DNA from: Brumimicrobium salinarum
GTDB taxonomy: Bacteria > Bacteroidota > Bacteroidia > Flavobacteriales_D > Crocinitomicaceae
Direction of reading: 5' to 3'
Assembly (NCBI RefSeq): GCF_002844555.1
Contig: NZ_PJNI01000008.1
Span: 1-64,000 of the forward strand
DNA length: 64,000 bases
Shown here piece after piece: positions 1 to 9,651 of this stretch. The translations under genes and the position numbers were made by a program. Under the pieces are notes generated by a model. That model was not told the DNA's origin, made no database searches, and was given only the letters and a program-made list of their open reading frames with translations. Position 1 is the first letter of the stretch, and each line of letters starts with the position of its first letter.

Positions 1-1803
1 TACAACATCGCAGATGACTGTGGAAATAATATCGACGTAGTTCAAACGATTACGATTGATGATAATACCAACCCAACAGCAAGTAACCCAGCACCGGTCA
101 CGGTAGAATGTTTAACAGATGTTCCACCAGTTGATGTTTCAGTGGTTACCGATGCAGCAGATAACTGTACGGTAAACCCAACAGTTGCATTTGTATCAGA
201 AAGTTCAGACAACAACACATGTAACGGAGAAGTTATTACACGTATTTATAGCGTGACAGATGACTGTGGAAACAGCATTAATGTAACACATACAATTACT
301 GTAGATTCATACACTCCGACATTTACAGTTTCAAGTACTGACCCAACAGCATGTGGAGCAAGTGACGGAACAATTACTATCTCTGGTTTGAATGCAAACA
401 CTGACTATATCTTCAGTTATGATGGAGGAGCGAATACCAACATCACCACAGATGCAGCAGGAGAATATGTAATTACAGGGTTGCCAGCAGGATCTTATAC
501 AGATTATACCGTATCAGATGCAGACTGTCCAGCGTGTAACACCACAGAGAATGTAACCATGACCCTTACGGATCCAAATGCTCCAACTATTGACGCAGGA
601 GTTGATCAAGAAGTTTGTGAAGGAGAGACTGTTACATTAACAGCTGTTAATCCAGATGGAGCAACAATTACTTGGGACAATGGAGTGACGGATGGAGTAG
701 GGTTTGTTTCCCCGGTAGGAACAACGAATTATACTGTTACTGCAGAAATAGCCAATTGCTTTTCTTCAGATGTTGTTTCAGTATTGGTACACCCAACACC
801 AACAGTTTCTGCTGGAAATGATGTTGAAGTATGTGACGGAACACAAGTTACCTTACAAGGAAGCGGAGCTGCTACTTATGTGTGGGATAATGGGGTGACT
901 GACGGAACTCCATTTACACCAAGCGTAGGAACCATAACTTATTCAGTAGTTGGAACATCTGCGTTTGGTTGTGAAGCTTCAGACCAAGTTGACGTAACAG
1001 TAAACGAAAATACAGAGGTTTTATTCGAAGCTGATGTTACCGAAGGTTGTACGCCTTTAGAAGTTAACTTGGTGAGTTTAACACCTGGAGCTGCTGATTG
1101 TCAATTCACAATTGAAGGGATGCAAATCGATGGATGTGACATTAATTACACATTTACAAATCCAGGATGTTATGATGTTAACTTAGAGGTTGAATCAGTT
1201 AACGGATGTGTGAGTGACTTAACATTAAACAATTATGTCTGTATTGATAACTATCCAATTGCTGACTTTACAGTTGAACCAGGTCAACTTTCAAACATGA
1301 ATGATGAAGCTACATTTGTAAATGGTTCAATTGGCGCGGAAACATACGATTGGAGTTTCGGAGATGGAGAAACAAGTACTGAAAACAATCCAATTCACAC
1401 TTATTCAGTAGAAGAGGATGGAGAAGATGCCTACGAAATTCAGCTCATCGCATACAGTGAGTTAGGATGTCCTGATACAGCGTATGTAAAGTTACCATTC
1501 ATCGAAGACTTAATTTACTATGTTCCAAACACATTTACACCAGATGGAAATAAGTATAACGAAACCTTTAAACCAGTGTTCTCGTCAGGTTTTGATCCTC
1601 AAGATTACAACTTGAAGATATTCAACCGTTGGGGAGAGTTGATTTTTGAAAGTCAAAACGCTGCCTATGGATGGGATGGAACTTATGGTGTAGACAACAA
1701 CACTATTGTAAAAGATGGAGTGTACGTTTGGAAAATTGAATTTAAGAAAAAGTATAATGATGAAAGAATTGAGCTTGTAGGGCATGTAAATCTGCTAAAG
1801 TAG
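1..1803 (+). CDS. Large secreted adhesin-like protein, type IX 'type B' sorting domain (5' partial)
   Basis: The reading frame is open from base 1, so only the last 600 residues are present. Repeated cysteine-containing modules (TDDCGNSINVTHTITVD and a close relative at the window start) suggest HYR- or SprB-like repeats. Ig-like modules rich in 'TWDNGVTDG' and 'YVWDNGVTDG' follow, then a PKD-like domain (about residues 422-500, WSFGDG). The last ~95 residues (YVPNTFTPDG, FNRWGE, GWDGTY, GHVNLLK) are the classic gliding-motility-associated C-terminal domain that sends proteins through the type IX secretion system to the cell surface. It lies far from the secretion genes at 16-24 kb and 32 kb. 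A role in surface adhesion or gliding is inferred from this architecture, and the substrate is unknown. Confidence 0.9.
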   Translation, partial: YNIADDCGNNIDVVQTITIDDNTNPTASNPAPVTVECLTDVPPVDVSVVTDAADNCTVNPTVAFVSESSDNNTCNGEVITRIYSVTDDCGNSINVTHTITVDSYTPTFTVSSTDPTACGASDGTITISGLNANTDYIFSYDGGANTNITTDAAGEYVITGLPAGSYTDYTVSDADCPACNTTENVTMTLTDPNAPTIDAGVDQEVCEGETVTLTAVNPDGATITWDNGVTDGVGFVSPVGTTNYTVTAEIANCFSSDVVSVLVHPTPTVSAGNDVEVCDGTQVTLQGSGAATYVWDNGVTDGTPFTPSVGTITYSVVGTSAFGCEASDQVDVTVNENTEVLFEADVTEGCTPLEVNLVSLTPGAADCQFTIEGMQIDGCDINYTFTNPGCYDVNLEVESVNGCVSDLTLNNYVCIDNYPIADFTVEPGQLSNMNDEATFVNGSIGAETYDWSFGDGETSTENNPIHTYSVEEDGEDAYEIQLIAYSELGCPDTAYVKLPFIEDLIYYVPNTFTPDGNKYNETFKPVFSSGFDPQDYNLKIFNRWGELIFESQNAAYGWDGTYGVDNNTIVKDGVYVWKIEFKKKYNDERIELVGHVNLLK

Positions 1804-1840
1804 AAGAATGTCATTCAACACTCATTAAAGTTAATTACAA

Positions 1841-1873
1841 AAAAAACCGAACTCAATTTGAGTTCGGTTTTTT
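1841..1873. terminator. Bidirectional rho-independent terminator
   Basis: Perfect stem CCGAACTCAA / TTGAGTTCGG flanked by A-run on the left and T-run on the right. It sits between two convergent genes (adhesin and pyrF) and can terminate both. Confidence 0.9.
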
Positions 1874-1922
1874 GTTGACAATATCTTAAGGAAGACAGTA
1901 AATGCCAGACTTTAAATATATT

Positions 1923-2744
1923 TTAAATGAATTCTTTTTCTACTAGAATAACTTCCATTTGTTTTTGAATTTCAACAGCTTTTTCTCTTGATTTTTCCGC
2001 AAAATCTAATCCGTTTGAAGCATATAAAATTCCTCTAGAAGAGTTCACTAAAAGTCCACAATCTTCATTCCATCCAAAGTTTGAAGTATCCGCTAAGCTA
2101 CCTCCTTGTGCACCAATTCCAGGGACTAAAAAGAAGTGATTTGGGACGATATTACGAACTGTTTTAATGCTTTCTGCTCTAGTTGCTCCAACAACATACA
2201 TTAATTGTCTGGGAGTTCCCCATTTCGAAGTTTTTTCCAATACGTGCTCGTATAATTTTTTTCCATTCAAATCTGTCATGAATTGAAAATCAAGAGCTCC
2301 TTTATTTGAAGTCAATGCCAAGGCAATTACCCATTTATCTTTATACTCTAAAAAAGGAGTAATTGAATCTTCTCCCATATAAGGCGCAATGGTTACTGCG
2401 TCAAAATCCATGTATTCGAAGAATGTTTTTGCGTAATACCGAGAAGTATTTCCAATATCACCACGTTTAGCGTCGGCAATCGTAAACTTATCTTTTGGAA
2501 TGTAATCCAATGTTTTCTTTAATGACTCCCATCCTTTTGGTCCATGACATTCGTAAAAAGCAATATTTGGTTTGTAAGCAACACAATAGTCTTTTGTTGC
2601 ATCGATAATGGCCTTGTTGAACTCGAAAATAGGGTCTTCAGTGTCCAACAGGTGCTTAGGAATTAAATCCATATCGGTATCTAATCCAACACAAAGAAAA
2701 GATTTCTTTGATTTTATCTCTGCTATAAGTTTGTCTTTTGTCAT
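1923..2744 (-). CDS. pyrF: Orotidine 5'-phosphate decarboxylase
   Basis: Last step of UMP synthesis: decarboxylates OMP in the cytoplasm. The 273-residue protein starts with LCVGLDTD (first active-site Asp) and has the catalytic signature [16 protein letters not shown] with the Asp-Lys-Asp set, plus the C-terminal phosphate-binding stretch VPGIGAQGG. Length fits the longer type-2 PyrF found in Bacteroidota rather than the ~230-residue enterobacterial form. A -7 promoter box lies 25 bases upstream of the ATG and the gene ends at a shared terminator, so it is probably monocistronic. It lies in the same direction as purM-prfA, separated by a repeat-filled spacer. Confidence 0.95.
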   Translation of the reverse strand: MTKDKLIAEIKSKKSFLCVGLDTDMDLIPKHLLDTEDPIFEFNKAIIDATKDYCVAYKPNIAFYECHGPKGWESLKKTLDYIPKDKFTIADAKRGDIGNTSRYYAKTFFEYMDFDAVTIAPYMGEDSITPFLEYKDKWVIALALTSNKGALDFQFMTDLNGKKLYEHVLEKTSKWGTPRQLMYVVGATRAESIKTVRNIVPNHFFLVPGIGAQGGSLADTSNFGWNEDCGLLVNSSRGILYASNGLDFAEKSREKAVEIQKQMEVILVEKEFI

Positions 2745-2768
2745 TACTTACGATTAAAAATAAGAAGG

Positions 2769-2776
2769 CAAATATA
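2769..2776 (-). promoter_or_regulatory. pyrF promoter, -7 element
   Basis: Reads TATATTTG on the minus strand, an exact match to the Bacteroidota TAnnTTTG consensus, with the pyrF ATG about 25 bases downstream. No clear -33 TTG at the expected spacing. Confidence 0.6.
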
Positions 2777-2907
2777 GTGAAATTTTATGGGATATAGAGA
2801 GTTCATCTTATTTTGGTTTAAGGGCGACAAAGCGTTTTATTGGCAGGTTGAACCCCGAGGTAGTTGATACGTAGATAGATTTTTTGACCTTTAGGTGGTA
2901 ATTGGAG

Positions 2908-3002
2908 TTGAGCTGCCCCTTCAGGGCGCTGATGTAAGACGTATTTCAACCCCAAGGCGTTGCCATAGGGTTGAAATGAGTTGCCCTGAAGGGGCAGCTC
3001 AA
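2908..3002. repeat. Nested inverted repeat (REP/MITE-like)
   Basis: Outer arms are perfect over 20 bases: ttgagctgccccttcagggc at 2908-2927 and its reverse complement at 2983-3002. Inside, ATTTCAACCC (2943-2952) pairs with GGGTTGAAAT (2968-2977), giving a cruciform-like two-stage hairpin of 95 bases. GC content is clearly above the surrounding DNA. It looks like a mobile palindromic element of the REP or MITE class, but no transposase is next to it. Confidence 0.8.
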
Positions 3003-3197
3003 CAAAAAACAAGCATTGTATCCCAATAATCATTAATTGAGTTTTACGAAAAAATGCGCCACACAATCCGTGCAACGCATTTTTAATATGTTTTTCCTTG
3101 AATTCTTGAATTTTCAAATCCGATACCTATCGGATATCAATTATCAATCAACCTCGAGTCAACCAAAAATTCAACACTCATAATTCATCCTTCATAA

Positions 3198-4286
3198 TTA
3201 AACCAACCCTTCTTCACCCTTCAACTTCTCAGCATTCTCAGCCATCTTCAATGCATCAATCATCTCTTGAATGTCACCATTCATAAACGATGAAAGGTTA
3301 TACATCGTTTTGTTGATTCTGTGATCGGTAATTCTTCCTTGCGGATAATTGTATGTTCTAATTTTCGCAGATCTATCTCCTGAAGAAACTAAAGATTTAC
3401 GTTTTTCAGCGCGTTCTCCCATAACCTTGTCCAGTTCTACTTGGTATAATCTTGAACGCAAAACAGAAAGTGCTTTATCATAGTTTTTGTGCTGCGAACG
3501 ACCATCTTGACATTCAACCACAATTCCTGTTGGAGCGTGAGTTAATCGAATGGCAGAATCTGTTTTGTTAACGTGCTGACCTCCAGCTCCAGAAGCGCGG
3601 AAAGTATCACGACGAACATCTCCCATGTTTAATTCAATATCCACTTCTTCTGCTTCGGGTAAAACGGCAACTGTAATCGCGGAAGTATGTACACGGCCTT
3701 GTGATTCTGTTTCTGGAACACGTTGCACACGATGAACACCAGATTCAAACTTCATTGTTCCATAAACGCCTTCTCCTTCAACGTTCATTGAAACTTCTTT
3801 GTATCCAGAAGTTCCACCTTCCTGAGAGTTAATAATTTCAACTTTCCATCCTTTTTCTTTGAAGAACATGGTGTACATGCGGTAGATATCCTCAACGAAA
3901 ATACAAGCTTCATCTCCACCTGTACCAGCACGCAATTCAATAATCACGTTTTTATCATCTTCAGGATCTTTAGGAATCAACATGAACTTGATTTCCTCTT
4001 CCATTTCAGGACGTTTGTTTTCTAACTCGTCAAGTTCCATTTTAGCCATTTCTCGCATTTCGGGATCTTTTTCCTCTGCAAGTAATTCACGAGAAGAAGC
4101 AATGTTTTCCAAGACGTTTTTATACTCTTGGTAAACCTTATCTAATTCTTCTAAATCTTTGTATTCTTTGTTGAGCTTGACATAGCGTTTCATGTCCGAA
4201 ATAATGTCAGGGTCAACAATCAATTGACCAACTTCCTTAAATCGGTAATGTATAGCTTCTAATTTGCTTAATAATGTATTATCCAT
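3198..4286 (-). CDS. prfA: Peptide chain release factor 1
   Basis: Recognises UAA and UAG stop codons in the ribosomal A site and releases the finished peptide. The 362-residue length is standard. The hydrolysis motif GGQ lies at about residues 235-237 ([18 protein letters not shown]) and the stop-codon recognition tripeptide takes the P-x-T form of RF1 ([14 protein letters not shown]), not the SPF of RF2. The start is 8 bases downstream of the purM stop, so the two genes form an operon. The gene is followed directly by an ATTCATAATTC-type repeat. Confidence 0.97.
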   Translation of the reverse strand: MDNTLLSKLEAIHYRFKEVGQLIVDPDIISDMKRYVKLNKEYKDLEELDKVYQEYKNVLENIASSRELLAEEKDPEMREMAKMELDELENKRPEMEEEIKFMLIPKDPEDDKNVIIELRAGTGGDEACIFVEDIYRMYTMFFKEKGWKVEIINSQEGGTSGYKEVSMNVEGEGVYGTMKFESGVHRVQRVPETESQGRVHTSAITVAVLPEAEEVDIELNMGDVRRDTFRASGAGGQHVNKTDSAIRLTHAPTGIVVECQDGRSQHKNYDKALSVLRSRLYQVELDKVMGERAEKRKSLVSSGDRSAKIRTYNYPQGRITDHRINKTMYNLSSFMNGDIQEMIDALKMAENAEKLKGEEGLV

Positions 4287-4294
4287 AAATGTGA

Positions 4295-5461
4295 TTAATA
4301 TTCAAAAGTACCGAATTCTGATGTAATCGTAAGTTTTTTAGTTTCACTTTCTTCCACACGACCAACGATTTGTGCATCTACATTAAACGATTCTGAAATT
4401 TGAATAATGTCTTGAGCAATTTCTTCTGGTACGTAAAGTTCCATTCGGTGTCCCATATTGAAAACTTTATACATTTCCTTCCAGTCCGTTCCGGATTCTT
4501 CGTGAATCGCTTTAAACAACGGTGGAATAGGGAAGAGGTTATCCTTAACAATATGTAAATTATCTATAAAGTGCAATACTTTGGTTTGTGCGCCACCACT
4601 ACAATGAACCATTCCATGAATGTCTGCCCGGTGACTGTCTAAAATTTTCTTAATAATTGGAGCGTAGGTTCTCGTCGGAGAAAGCACTAGCTTTCCAGCA
4701 TCAAGTGGACTATCTTTAACTTTGTCAGTTAATTTGTAATTTCCACTATACACTAAATCATTTGGAACACTTGGGTCAAAACTTTCTGGGAATTTTTCCG
4801 CCAAATATTTATGGAAGACATCATGACGAGCAGAAGTTAATCCGTTCGATCCCATTCCTCCGTTATATTCTTTTTCGTAAGTCGCTTGTCCAGACGATGA
4901 AAGTCCCACAATTACATCTCCAGGTTGAATGTTGTGATTAGAAACCACATCTTCGCGCTTCATTCTAGCCACTACAGTAGAATCTACGATAATTGTACGC
5001 ACCAAATCACCAACATCAGCAGTTTCTCCACCGGTTGAATCAATTCCGATTCCCATTTCGCGTAAATCAGCCAATAATTCCTCAGAACCATTAATTAATG
5101 AAGAAAGCACTTCTCCAGTAATCAAGTTTTTGTTACGACCAATTGTAGAAGAAACCAAAATATTGTCTGTTGCTCCAACACACAATAAATCGTCAACATT
5201 CATAATCAAAGCATCTTGAGCAATCCCTTTCCAAACAGATAAATCACCTGTTTCCTTCCAGTACATATATGCCAAAGCAGACTTAGTTCCTGCACCATCA
5301 GCATGCATTACTATGCAGTGCTCTTCACTTCCAGTGAGGAGATCAGGTACAATTTTACAAAATGCTTGAGGAAAAAGTCCTTTATCAATATTTGCAATTG
5401 CATTGTGAACATCCTCTTTTCCTGCGGAAACGCCTCTTTGGTTGTAACGATTATCTGCCAT
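4295..5461 (-). CDS. purM: Phosphoribosylformylglycinamidine cyclo-ligase (AIR synthetase)
   Basis: ATP-dependent ring closure of FGAM to AIR, fifth step of purine synthesis. The 388-residue sequence shows the PurM N-terminal block ([14 protein letters not shown]), the [10 protein letters not shown] substrate/ATP-binding motif, [15 protein letters not shown], and the C-terminal GGAQTK and FNMGHRME blocks. It is about 40 residues longer than E. coli PurM, as is usual for the Bacteroidota subfamily. First gene of a purM-prfA operon with its own TATCTTTG promoter element 25 bases upstream. Confidence 0.95.
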   Translation of the reverse strand: MADNRYNQRGVSAGKEDVHNAIANIDKGLFPQAFCKIVPDLLTGSEEHCIVMHADGAGTKSALAYMYWKETGDLSVWKGIAQDALIMNVDDLLCVGATDNILVSSTIGRNKNLITGEVLSSLINGSEELLADLREMGIGIDSTGGETADVGDLVRTIIVDSTVVARMKREDVVSNHNIQPGDVIVGLSSSGQATYEKEYNGGMGSNGLTSARHDVFHKYLAEKFPESFDPSVPNDLVYSGNYKLTDKVKDSPLDAGKLVLSPTRTYAPIIKKILDSHRADIHGMVHCSGGAQTKVLHFIDNLHIVKDNLFPIPPLFKAIHEESGTDWKEMYKVFNMGHRMELYVPEEIAQDIIQISESFNVDAQIVGRVEESETKKLTITSEFGTFEY

Positions 5462-5485
5462 GATTTTTAACGATTATGAAAAACG

Positions 5486-5493
5486 CAAAGATA
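5486..5493 (-). promoter_or_regulatory. purM promoter, -7 element
   Basis: TATCTTTG on the minus strand, an exact TAnnTTTG match, 25 bases upstream of the purM ATG. Confidence 0.6.
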
Positions 5494-5600
5494 AAGAAAA
5501 TTTAAGAGTTGTTTGTTGATATTTTGAGAACTATCCAATGAAAAAATCATAATTTAATAAAAGGGTAATTTCAGAAGGAAAGATTAAGTTCGCGAAAGGG

Positions 5601-5660
5601 GTAGTAACGGCATCCTTTTTTTACGATTTATCGAAAAAAAGATACAGTGGAAAACCCGAC
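5601..5660 (+). repeat. Dispersed intergenic repeat, copy 1
   Basis: About 60 bases containing ACGGCATCC, a T-run, then GAAAAAAAGATACAGTGGAAA and CCCGAC. The reverse complement occurs again at about 10034-10093 with only a handful of differences. Both copies are intergenic. This is a dispersed element or conserved RNA-like repeat, of unknown function. Confidence 0.75.
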
Positions 5661-5745
5661 GCTGTCATTTTTTTGATTCCATTAAAATCTAATTGAGATA
5701 AAAAAATGGCAGGGATTCGCCCAAAAATCAAGTAGGAATTGTCAA

Positions 5746-6666
5746 TTATCCCATTTTCTGTCGTTTACTCAAAAACTGAACAAGTAATTCATTCAACGGC
5801 TGATTCGTGTCTAGTTCATGGAAATCTATTCCATAAGCTCCGCATTTTTGTTCCAATTCCTTGAAATAATTTTCAACCTGTTTTGTGTAATGTTCTTTGA
5901 CTTCTCCCGGAACGAGCTTCATTTGTTCTCCAGTTTCCATGTCAACAAGCGTGTAAGGTCTATTTTCCAATTGAAAATCTAGTTCTTTCGCTTTGTCGAC
6001 CACATGAAAAAGAATTACCTCATGTTTATTGTGTTTTAAATGCTGAAGCGCTTCAAAAAGTTCGTCTTTTCCTTCAGGATCGTTTAACATATCTGAGAAA
6101 ATTACAATTAAACTGCGTCGGTGACAAAGTTCTGCAACATCATGTAAAACCTGAACAGCTTCCGTTGAAGCAGTTGTTTTAGCATCATATTGACGAAGTA
6201 ATTTTTCTAATTCAGAGAAGATAAAACGATGGTGACGATTAGATGATTTATTTTCGGTGTGTAATTGAATTTTGTCTGTAAAAGTGGTTAATCCTACAGC
6301 ATCTCTTTGTCTTTTTAGTAACTCCATTAAAGAAGCGATTCCGTAAATGCTGTATTTTAACTTCGACCAATTGTCTTGATCTTGAAAGTACATTGAACTC
6401 GATGTATCCAGCACAAACTGACAACGAAGATTGGTTTCTTCCTCGTATTTTTTAGTAAAAAGCTTTTCGGTTCGGGCATACAATTTCCAATCTACGTGCT
6501 TAGTTGATTCCCCCGTATTGTATAATCGATGTTCGGCAAATTCAACAGAAAATCCATGAAATGGAGATTTGTGCATCCCAGTAATAAATCCCTCAACAAT
6601 TTGCTTTGCCAAAACTTCTAGATTGCCAAATTGCTCTAAATATTCTCGTTGAATTTTCTCTGCCAT
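5746..6666 (-). CDS. DUF58 / von Willebrand A-like protein
   Basis: A 306-residue soluble protein with the DUF58 signature (VDWKLYARTEKLFTKKYEEE, near residues 78-97) followed by a vWA-like MIDAS motif (LDTSSSM) and a second conserved block, LIVIFSDML. DUF58 proteins typically work beside MoxR-type AAA ATPases, and in Bacteroidota often belong to Bat-type envelope stress loci. Here no MoxR or Bat gene is adjacent. The gene stands alone, with repeat-bearing spacers on both sides. Its exact role is unknown. Confidence 0.85.
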   Translation of the reverse strand: MAEKIQREYLEQFGNLEVLAKQIVEGFITGMHKSPFHGFSVEFAEHRLYNTGESTKHVDWKLYARTEKLFTKKYEEETNLRCQFVLDTSSSMYFQDQDNWSKLKYSIYGIASLMELLKRQRDAVGLTTFTDKIQLHTENKSSNRHHRFIFSELEKLLRQYDAKTTASTEAVQVLHDVAELCHRRSLIVIFSDMLNDPEGKDELFEALQHLKHNKHEVILFHVVDKAKELDFQLENRPYTLVDMETGEQMKLVPGEVKEHYTKQVENYFKELEQKCGAYGIDFHELDTNQPLNELLVQFLSKRQKMG

Positions 6667-6773
6667 GCGTGAAATATAGGGATTAATTATGAATTATTAA
6701 TGTCGAATTATGAATGTTGTATGAATGATTTTCGATAGTAATCACTTTGGTTTACTATCAAGGTTAATTTCCT

Positions 6774-7970
6774 TTAGTAAAGAAATCCAAAGAGCCACAA
6801 TGGAATTTTGTTTCCTCGACCGTATTCAATATTGTCTGCGGCTATATAACTGTTTGGTACTGATTTTATTTGCTGATTTGTCTTGTTCTTTCCACCAATT
6901 TCAAAAGTGTATATTTCATCCACTAAAAAATCTCCTTTTTCAGTATAATTGATCTTATGATAGTTGGATAATTGATTCGCAAAGAATGTTTCTCTATTAT
7001 TTCCTACATTCACATTCTCACGGGCCAAGTTGAAAATTAAATTTGTGTTTTCTAAATATATCTTTGAAGGTTTCTGTAAAATACTTATTCCTTGATTTTT
7101 TTTATGCAAATTTCGTGTTAATCCAATTTCTTCTAGATAGTGGATATAATAAAGCAATGTGGTTCTATTGATATTGATTTTTTCACTTAGTTTACTAATA
7201 TTTGGTATAAAAGGAACTGATTGAGATATGGCAACAAGTAATTGCTTGACTTTTGGAATATATGACAATTCAACAGATCTTAAAAGTGGAAGTTCAATTT
7301 CAAGCATCATATTAATTACCTCGCCTAAACGCATTTGATATAAATCCGGTTGTTCCTTGTAAAAAGGGTAGTAGCCTTCTTTCAAATATTTTTCGAAAAA
7401 CTCAAAAGGTTTGATCAGTTCAAGAATTTTTGATGACTCTTCGACATGGTTATTTATAATTTTGTCTAGAGAAAGTTTCGGCATTTTTATACCACTTTCG
7501 AGTTGAATGTATTCTCTAAATGAAAAGCCTTGCATATTGTAAATCACTGCTCGTCTGCTTAAATCAGCTCTAGCATTTAGTATTTCCAATAATGATGAAC
7601 CAGTGAAGACAATTTTAAGAGCTGGATAATCATCGTAGATATTTTTAATCTCCTGAGCCCAACCTGAGTATTTATGTACTTCATCAATAAATAAATATTT
7701 TCCGCCTTTTTTTTCGAAATCATCTACCAATCCCGAAAGAGAATTTGTGTTAAACCAAATATGATCCAAGCTAATGTAAAGCGAGTTTTCAATAGAATCA
7801 GCCAAGTGTAATTTGATATATTGAAGTAAAAGTGTTGTTTTGCCAACGCCTCTAGCCCCTTTTATACCAATTAAACGGGCATCCCAATTAATTTCGTTCA
7901 TTATAGCGCGAACGAAGTCAAGCTGCGTGTGTTTTAACTTTTGCTGATATTTTTCAAAAAGAATTTCCAT
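6774..7970 (-). CDS. AAA ATPase, DUF4143 family
   Basis: A 398-residue protein with N-terminal Walker A GARGVGKTT (about residues 39-47), Walker B YLFIDEVHKY and a sensor-like IVFTGSS. A winged-helix middle part (KLSEKININRTTLLYYIHYLEEIGL) and C-terminal DUF4143 region (YLENTNLIFNL, ETFFANQL) follow. Members of this family are widespread, often solitary ATPases of unknown role, sometimes grouped with toxin-antitoxin or defence genes. It stands alone here. The 5' end of the coding sequence, its start and its promoter have been duplicated in tandem upstream (8088-8277). Confidence 0.85.
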   Translation of the reverse strand: MEILFEKYQQKLKHTQLDFVRAIMNEINWDARLIGIKGARGVGKTTLLLQYIKLHLADSIENSLYISLDHIWFNTNSLSGLVDDFEKKGGKYLFIDEVHKYSGWAQEIKNIYDDYPALKIVFTGSSLLEILNARADLSRRAVIYNMQGFSFREYIQLESGIKMPKLSLDKIINNHVEESSKILELIKPFEFFEKYLKEGYYPFYKEQPDLYQMRLGEVINMMLEIELPLLRSVELSYIPKVKQLLVAISQSVPFIPNISKLSEKININRTTLLYYIHYLEEIGLTRNLHKKNQGISILQKPSKIYLENTNLIFNLARENVNVGNNRETFFANQLSNYHKINYTEKGDFLVDEIYTFEIGGKNKTNQQIKSVPNSYIAADNIEYGRGNKIPLWLFGFLY

Positions 7971-8277
7971 AATTGTATAGCTTGGTATACAAATATAGCT
8001 AAATTTTGTTTAGCCTGCTAATCAAAATTAATGAATCACCCCCTAACTATACATCATAGTACCAACTATGTTCGCATTCAACATTCATCATTATAGCGCG
8101 AACGAAGTCAAGCTGCGTGTGTTTTAACTTTTGCTGATATTTTTCAAAAAGAATTTCCATAATTGTATAGCTTGGTATACAAATATAGCTGATTTTTGTA
8201 GAACCCACTAAGCTAAATTAATGAATCAAACCCTAACCAAGCATCATACTACCACCCATGCTCGCATTCAACATTCA
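7898..8277. repeat. Tandem 190-bp duplication including gene start and promoter
   Basis: Two adjacent 190-base copies, 7898-8087 and 8088-8277. The first 103 bases of each (the first ~24 codons of the DUF4143 ATPase, start codon, palindrome and -7 box) are identical. The remaining 87 bases differ at 18 positions. The second copy therefore holds a start codon and promoter with only a stub of coding sequence. Confidence 0.9.
7973..7997 (-). promoter_or_regulatory. Promoter -7 box with overlapping palindrome, ATPase gene
   Basis: TATATTTG on the minus strand (7990-7997) matches the Bacteroidota -7 consensus. It overlaps a perfect inverted repeat TTGTATA-6-TATACAA (7973-7992) that ends three bases before the start codon. 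Such a position suits an autorepressor operator. The same arrangement is repeated exactly at 8163-8187. Confidence 0.5.
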
Positions 8278-8298
8278 TAATTCATCACTCATCATTAT

Positions 8299-8946
8299 TT
8301 AAGGTTTAAACTCCTTCAAAACCTTCTTCGTTCCAATTGCTTCCGTAATATAATCTACGCTTAGTTTTGGACTTCTCGCAGGTGAGTGACTTCTACCGTA
8401 AAAAATGATCTGTAAGTGCAATTTATTCCATTTTTCTTTAGGAAACACTTTTTTTGCATCTTTTTCTGTTTGTTCTACGTTTTTTCCATTTGAAATTCCC
8501 CATCTGTACAATAAACGATGAATGTGTGTGTCAACTGGAAATGCTGGAACACCAAAGGCTTGTGACATCACCACAGCGGCAGTTTTGTGTCCAACGCCTG
8601 GTAAAAACTCCAAGTCTTCGTAGTTGTCTGGGACAATTCCATCGTGTTTCTCGATTAAAATTTCCGACAAGCGATGAATGGCTTTAGATTTTCTTGGCGA
8701 TAATCCACATGGTTTAATGATTTCTCTGATTTCCTCGACAGAAAGTTTCACCATATCATAAGGATTATCAGCCTTTGCAAATAAATATGGTGTAATTTGA
8801 TTAACCCTTATATCCGTACATTGCGCCGAAAGTAAAACGGCAATCAATAAAGTATAAGGATCTTTATGGTCGAGTGGGACAGGAGTGGTAGGATAAATTT
8901 TATCCAATTCCTCCATAATAAACTCAGCTTTTTCTTTTCTAGTCAT
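8299..8946 (-). CDS. nth: Endonuclease III (no Fe-S cluster)
   Basis: DNA glycosylase/AP lyase for oxidised pyrimidines. The 215-residue protein has the helix-hairpin-helix LPGVGHKTAAVV with the catalytic Lys121, and the catalytic Asp139 in PVDTHIHRL. The C-terminus (YGRSHSPARSPKLSVDY) aligns with the region where E. coli Nth holds four cysteines for a [4Fe-4S] cluster. None of them is present. This cysteine-less form also appears in other flavobacterial Nth proteins, from memory. Its start overlaps the end of the upstream TPR gene by 8 bases, so the two are probably co-translated. Confidence 0.93.
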   Translation of the reverse strand: MTRKEKAEFIMEELDKIYPTTPVPLDHKDPYTLLIAVLLSAQCTDIRVNQITPYLFAKADNPYDMVKLSVEEIREIIKPCGLSPRKSKAIHRLSEILIEKHDGIVPDNYEDLEFLPGVGHKTAAVVMSQAFGVPAFPVDTHIHRLLYRWGISNGKNVEQTEKDAKKVFPKEKWNKLHLQIIFYGRSHSPARSPKLSVDYITEAIGTKKVLKEFKP

Positions 8947-9622
8947 TTTTATCCAATTTAAAACCGTTTTTCACGAAACCAATAAATTCTTTAAACACAC
9001 TTTTTTTGGTCACCAAGTCCTTAGATATCTTTCCAAAGGTTTGTTTTTCATCAGCCTTTAATTTTTTAGGTTGCAAAGGTTCTCCTTTAGGAATGTTTTG
9101 TGAACCTGGTTTTGGAAGAGGATTGTTATCCGCTGATTTTTCTCCATTATCTTTAAAATATATCTCCTCTTTGGCTTCCAATTCATCCAATTTCTCAAGC
9201 ATATCATCCTGAATCTTGGCCAACTTATCCGCCTTTTCAAAATTATCTTTAGCTTTTTGTTGATATCCTCTTTTTTCCATCAACAAGCCCAAATTATTGT
9301 GGGCAATTGCATCATCTGGATCTAATTCAACAGCTTTTTCATAAAGTTTAATAGCCGAGTCTAAATCACCAAAATAATCCTTAGCATAAGCCAATGCCGC
9401 ATATCTGTAACTATAAGTTTTATCTAAATTAAGCGACAATTCAAGATCATCAAAACACTTTTTCTTTTGATTCATGTGCAAGTGCAAAACCCCACGATGA
9501 GAGAGAATATCTGGATGATTCGGATCGAGTTTCAATGCTTTGTTAAACGCAACCAAAGATTTCTCAAATTTTTGAGCATCGAGTAGTTCCTGCGCTTTTT
9601 TATGTTCAGAATTAATATACAT
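8939..9622 (-). CDS. Tetratricopeptide repeat protein
   Basis: A 227-residue protein. Residues about 1-140 are TPR repeats (AQELLDAQKFEKSLVAFNKALKLDPNHPDILSHRG and AIKLYEKAVELDPDDAIAHNNLG are two of the units, given here only in part). A charged, low-complexity tail with Lys/Pro runs follows. No signal peptide, so cytosolic. TPRs mediate protein-protein contacts, and no partner can be named. First gene of a two-gene unit with nth (8-base overlap). It is divergent from the small gene at 9652 with only 29 bases between the starts. Confidence 0.85.
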   Translation of the reverse strand: MYINSEHKKAQELLDAQKFEKSLVAFNKALKLDPNHPDILSHRGVLHLHMNQKKKCFDDLELSLNLDKTYSYRYAALAYAKDYFGDLDSAIKLYEKAVELDPDDAIAHNNLGLLMEKRGYQQKAKDNFEKADKLAKIQDDMLEKLDELEAKEEIYFKDNGEKSADNNPLPKPGSQNIPKGEPLQPKKLKADEKQTFGKISKDLVTKKSVFKEFIGFVKNGFKLDKND

Positions 9623-9651
9623 TTGTCTTTCTTAATTAATAATACAAAACT

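Larger units (their letters stand above)
2745..3197. other. Repeat-bearing intergenic region pyrF/prfA
   Basis: The 453-base spacer carries the pyrF promoter at one end, a large nested inverted repeat in the middle (2908-3002) and, just after the prfA stop, the ATTCATAATTC-type flank repeat (about 3166-3200). A 99-codon minus-strand frame across the hairpin looks like repeat translation, not a gene. Confidence 0.7.

Noticed and set aside
2818-3117. 99-codon minus-strand frame
   Set aside because: It spans the nested inverted repeat, and its translation is made of repeat-derived peptides. Not a gene.
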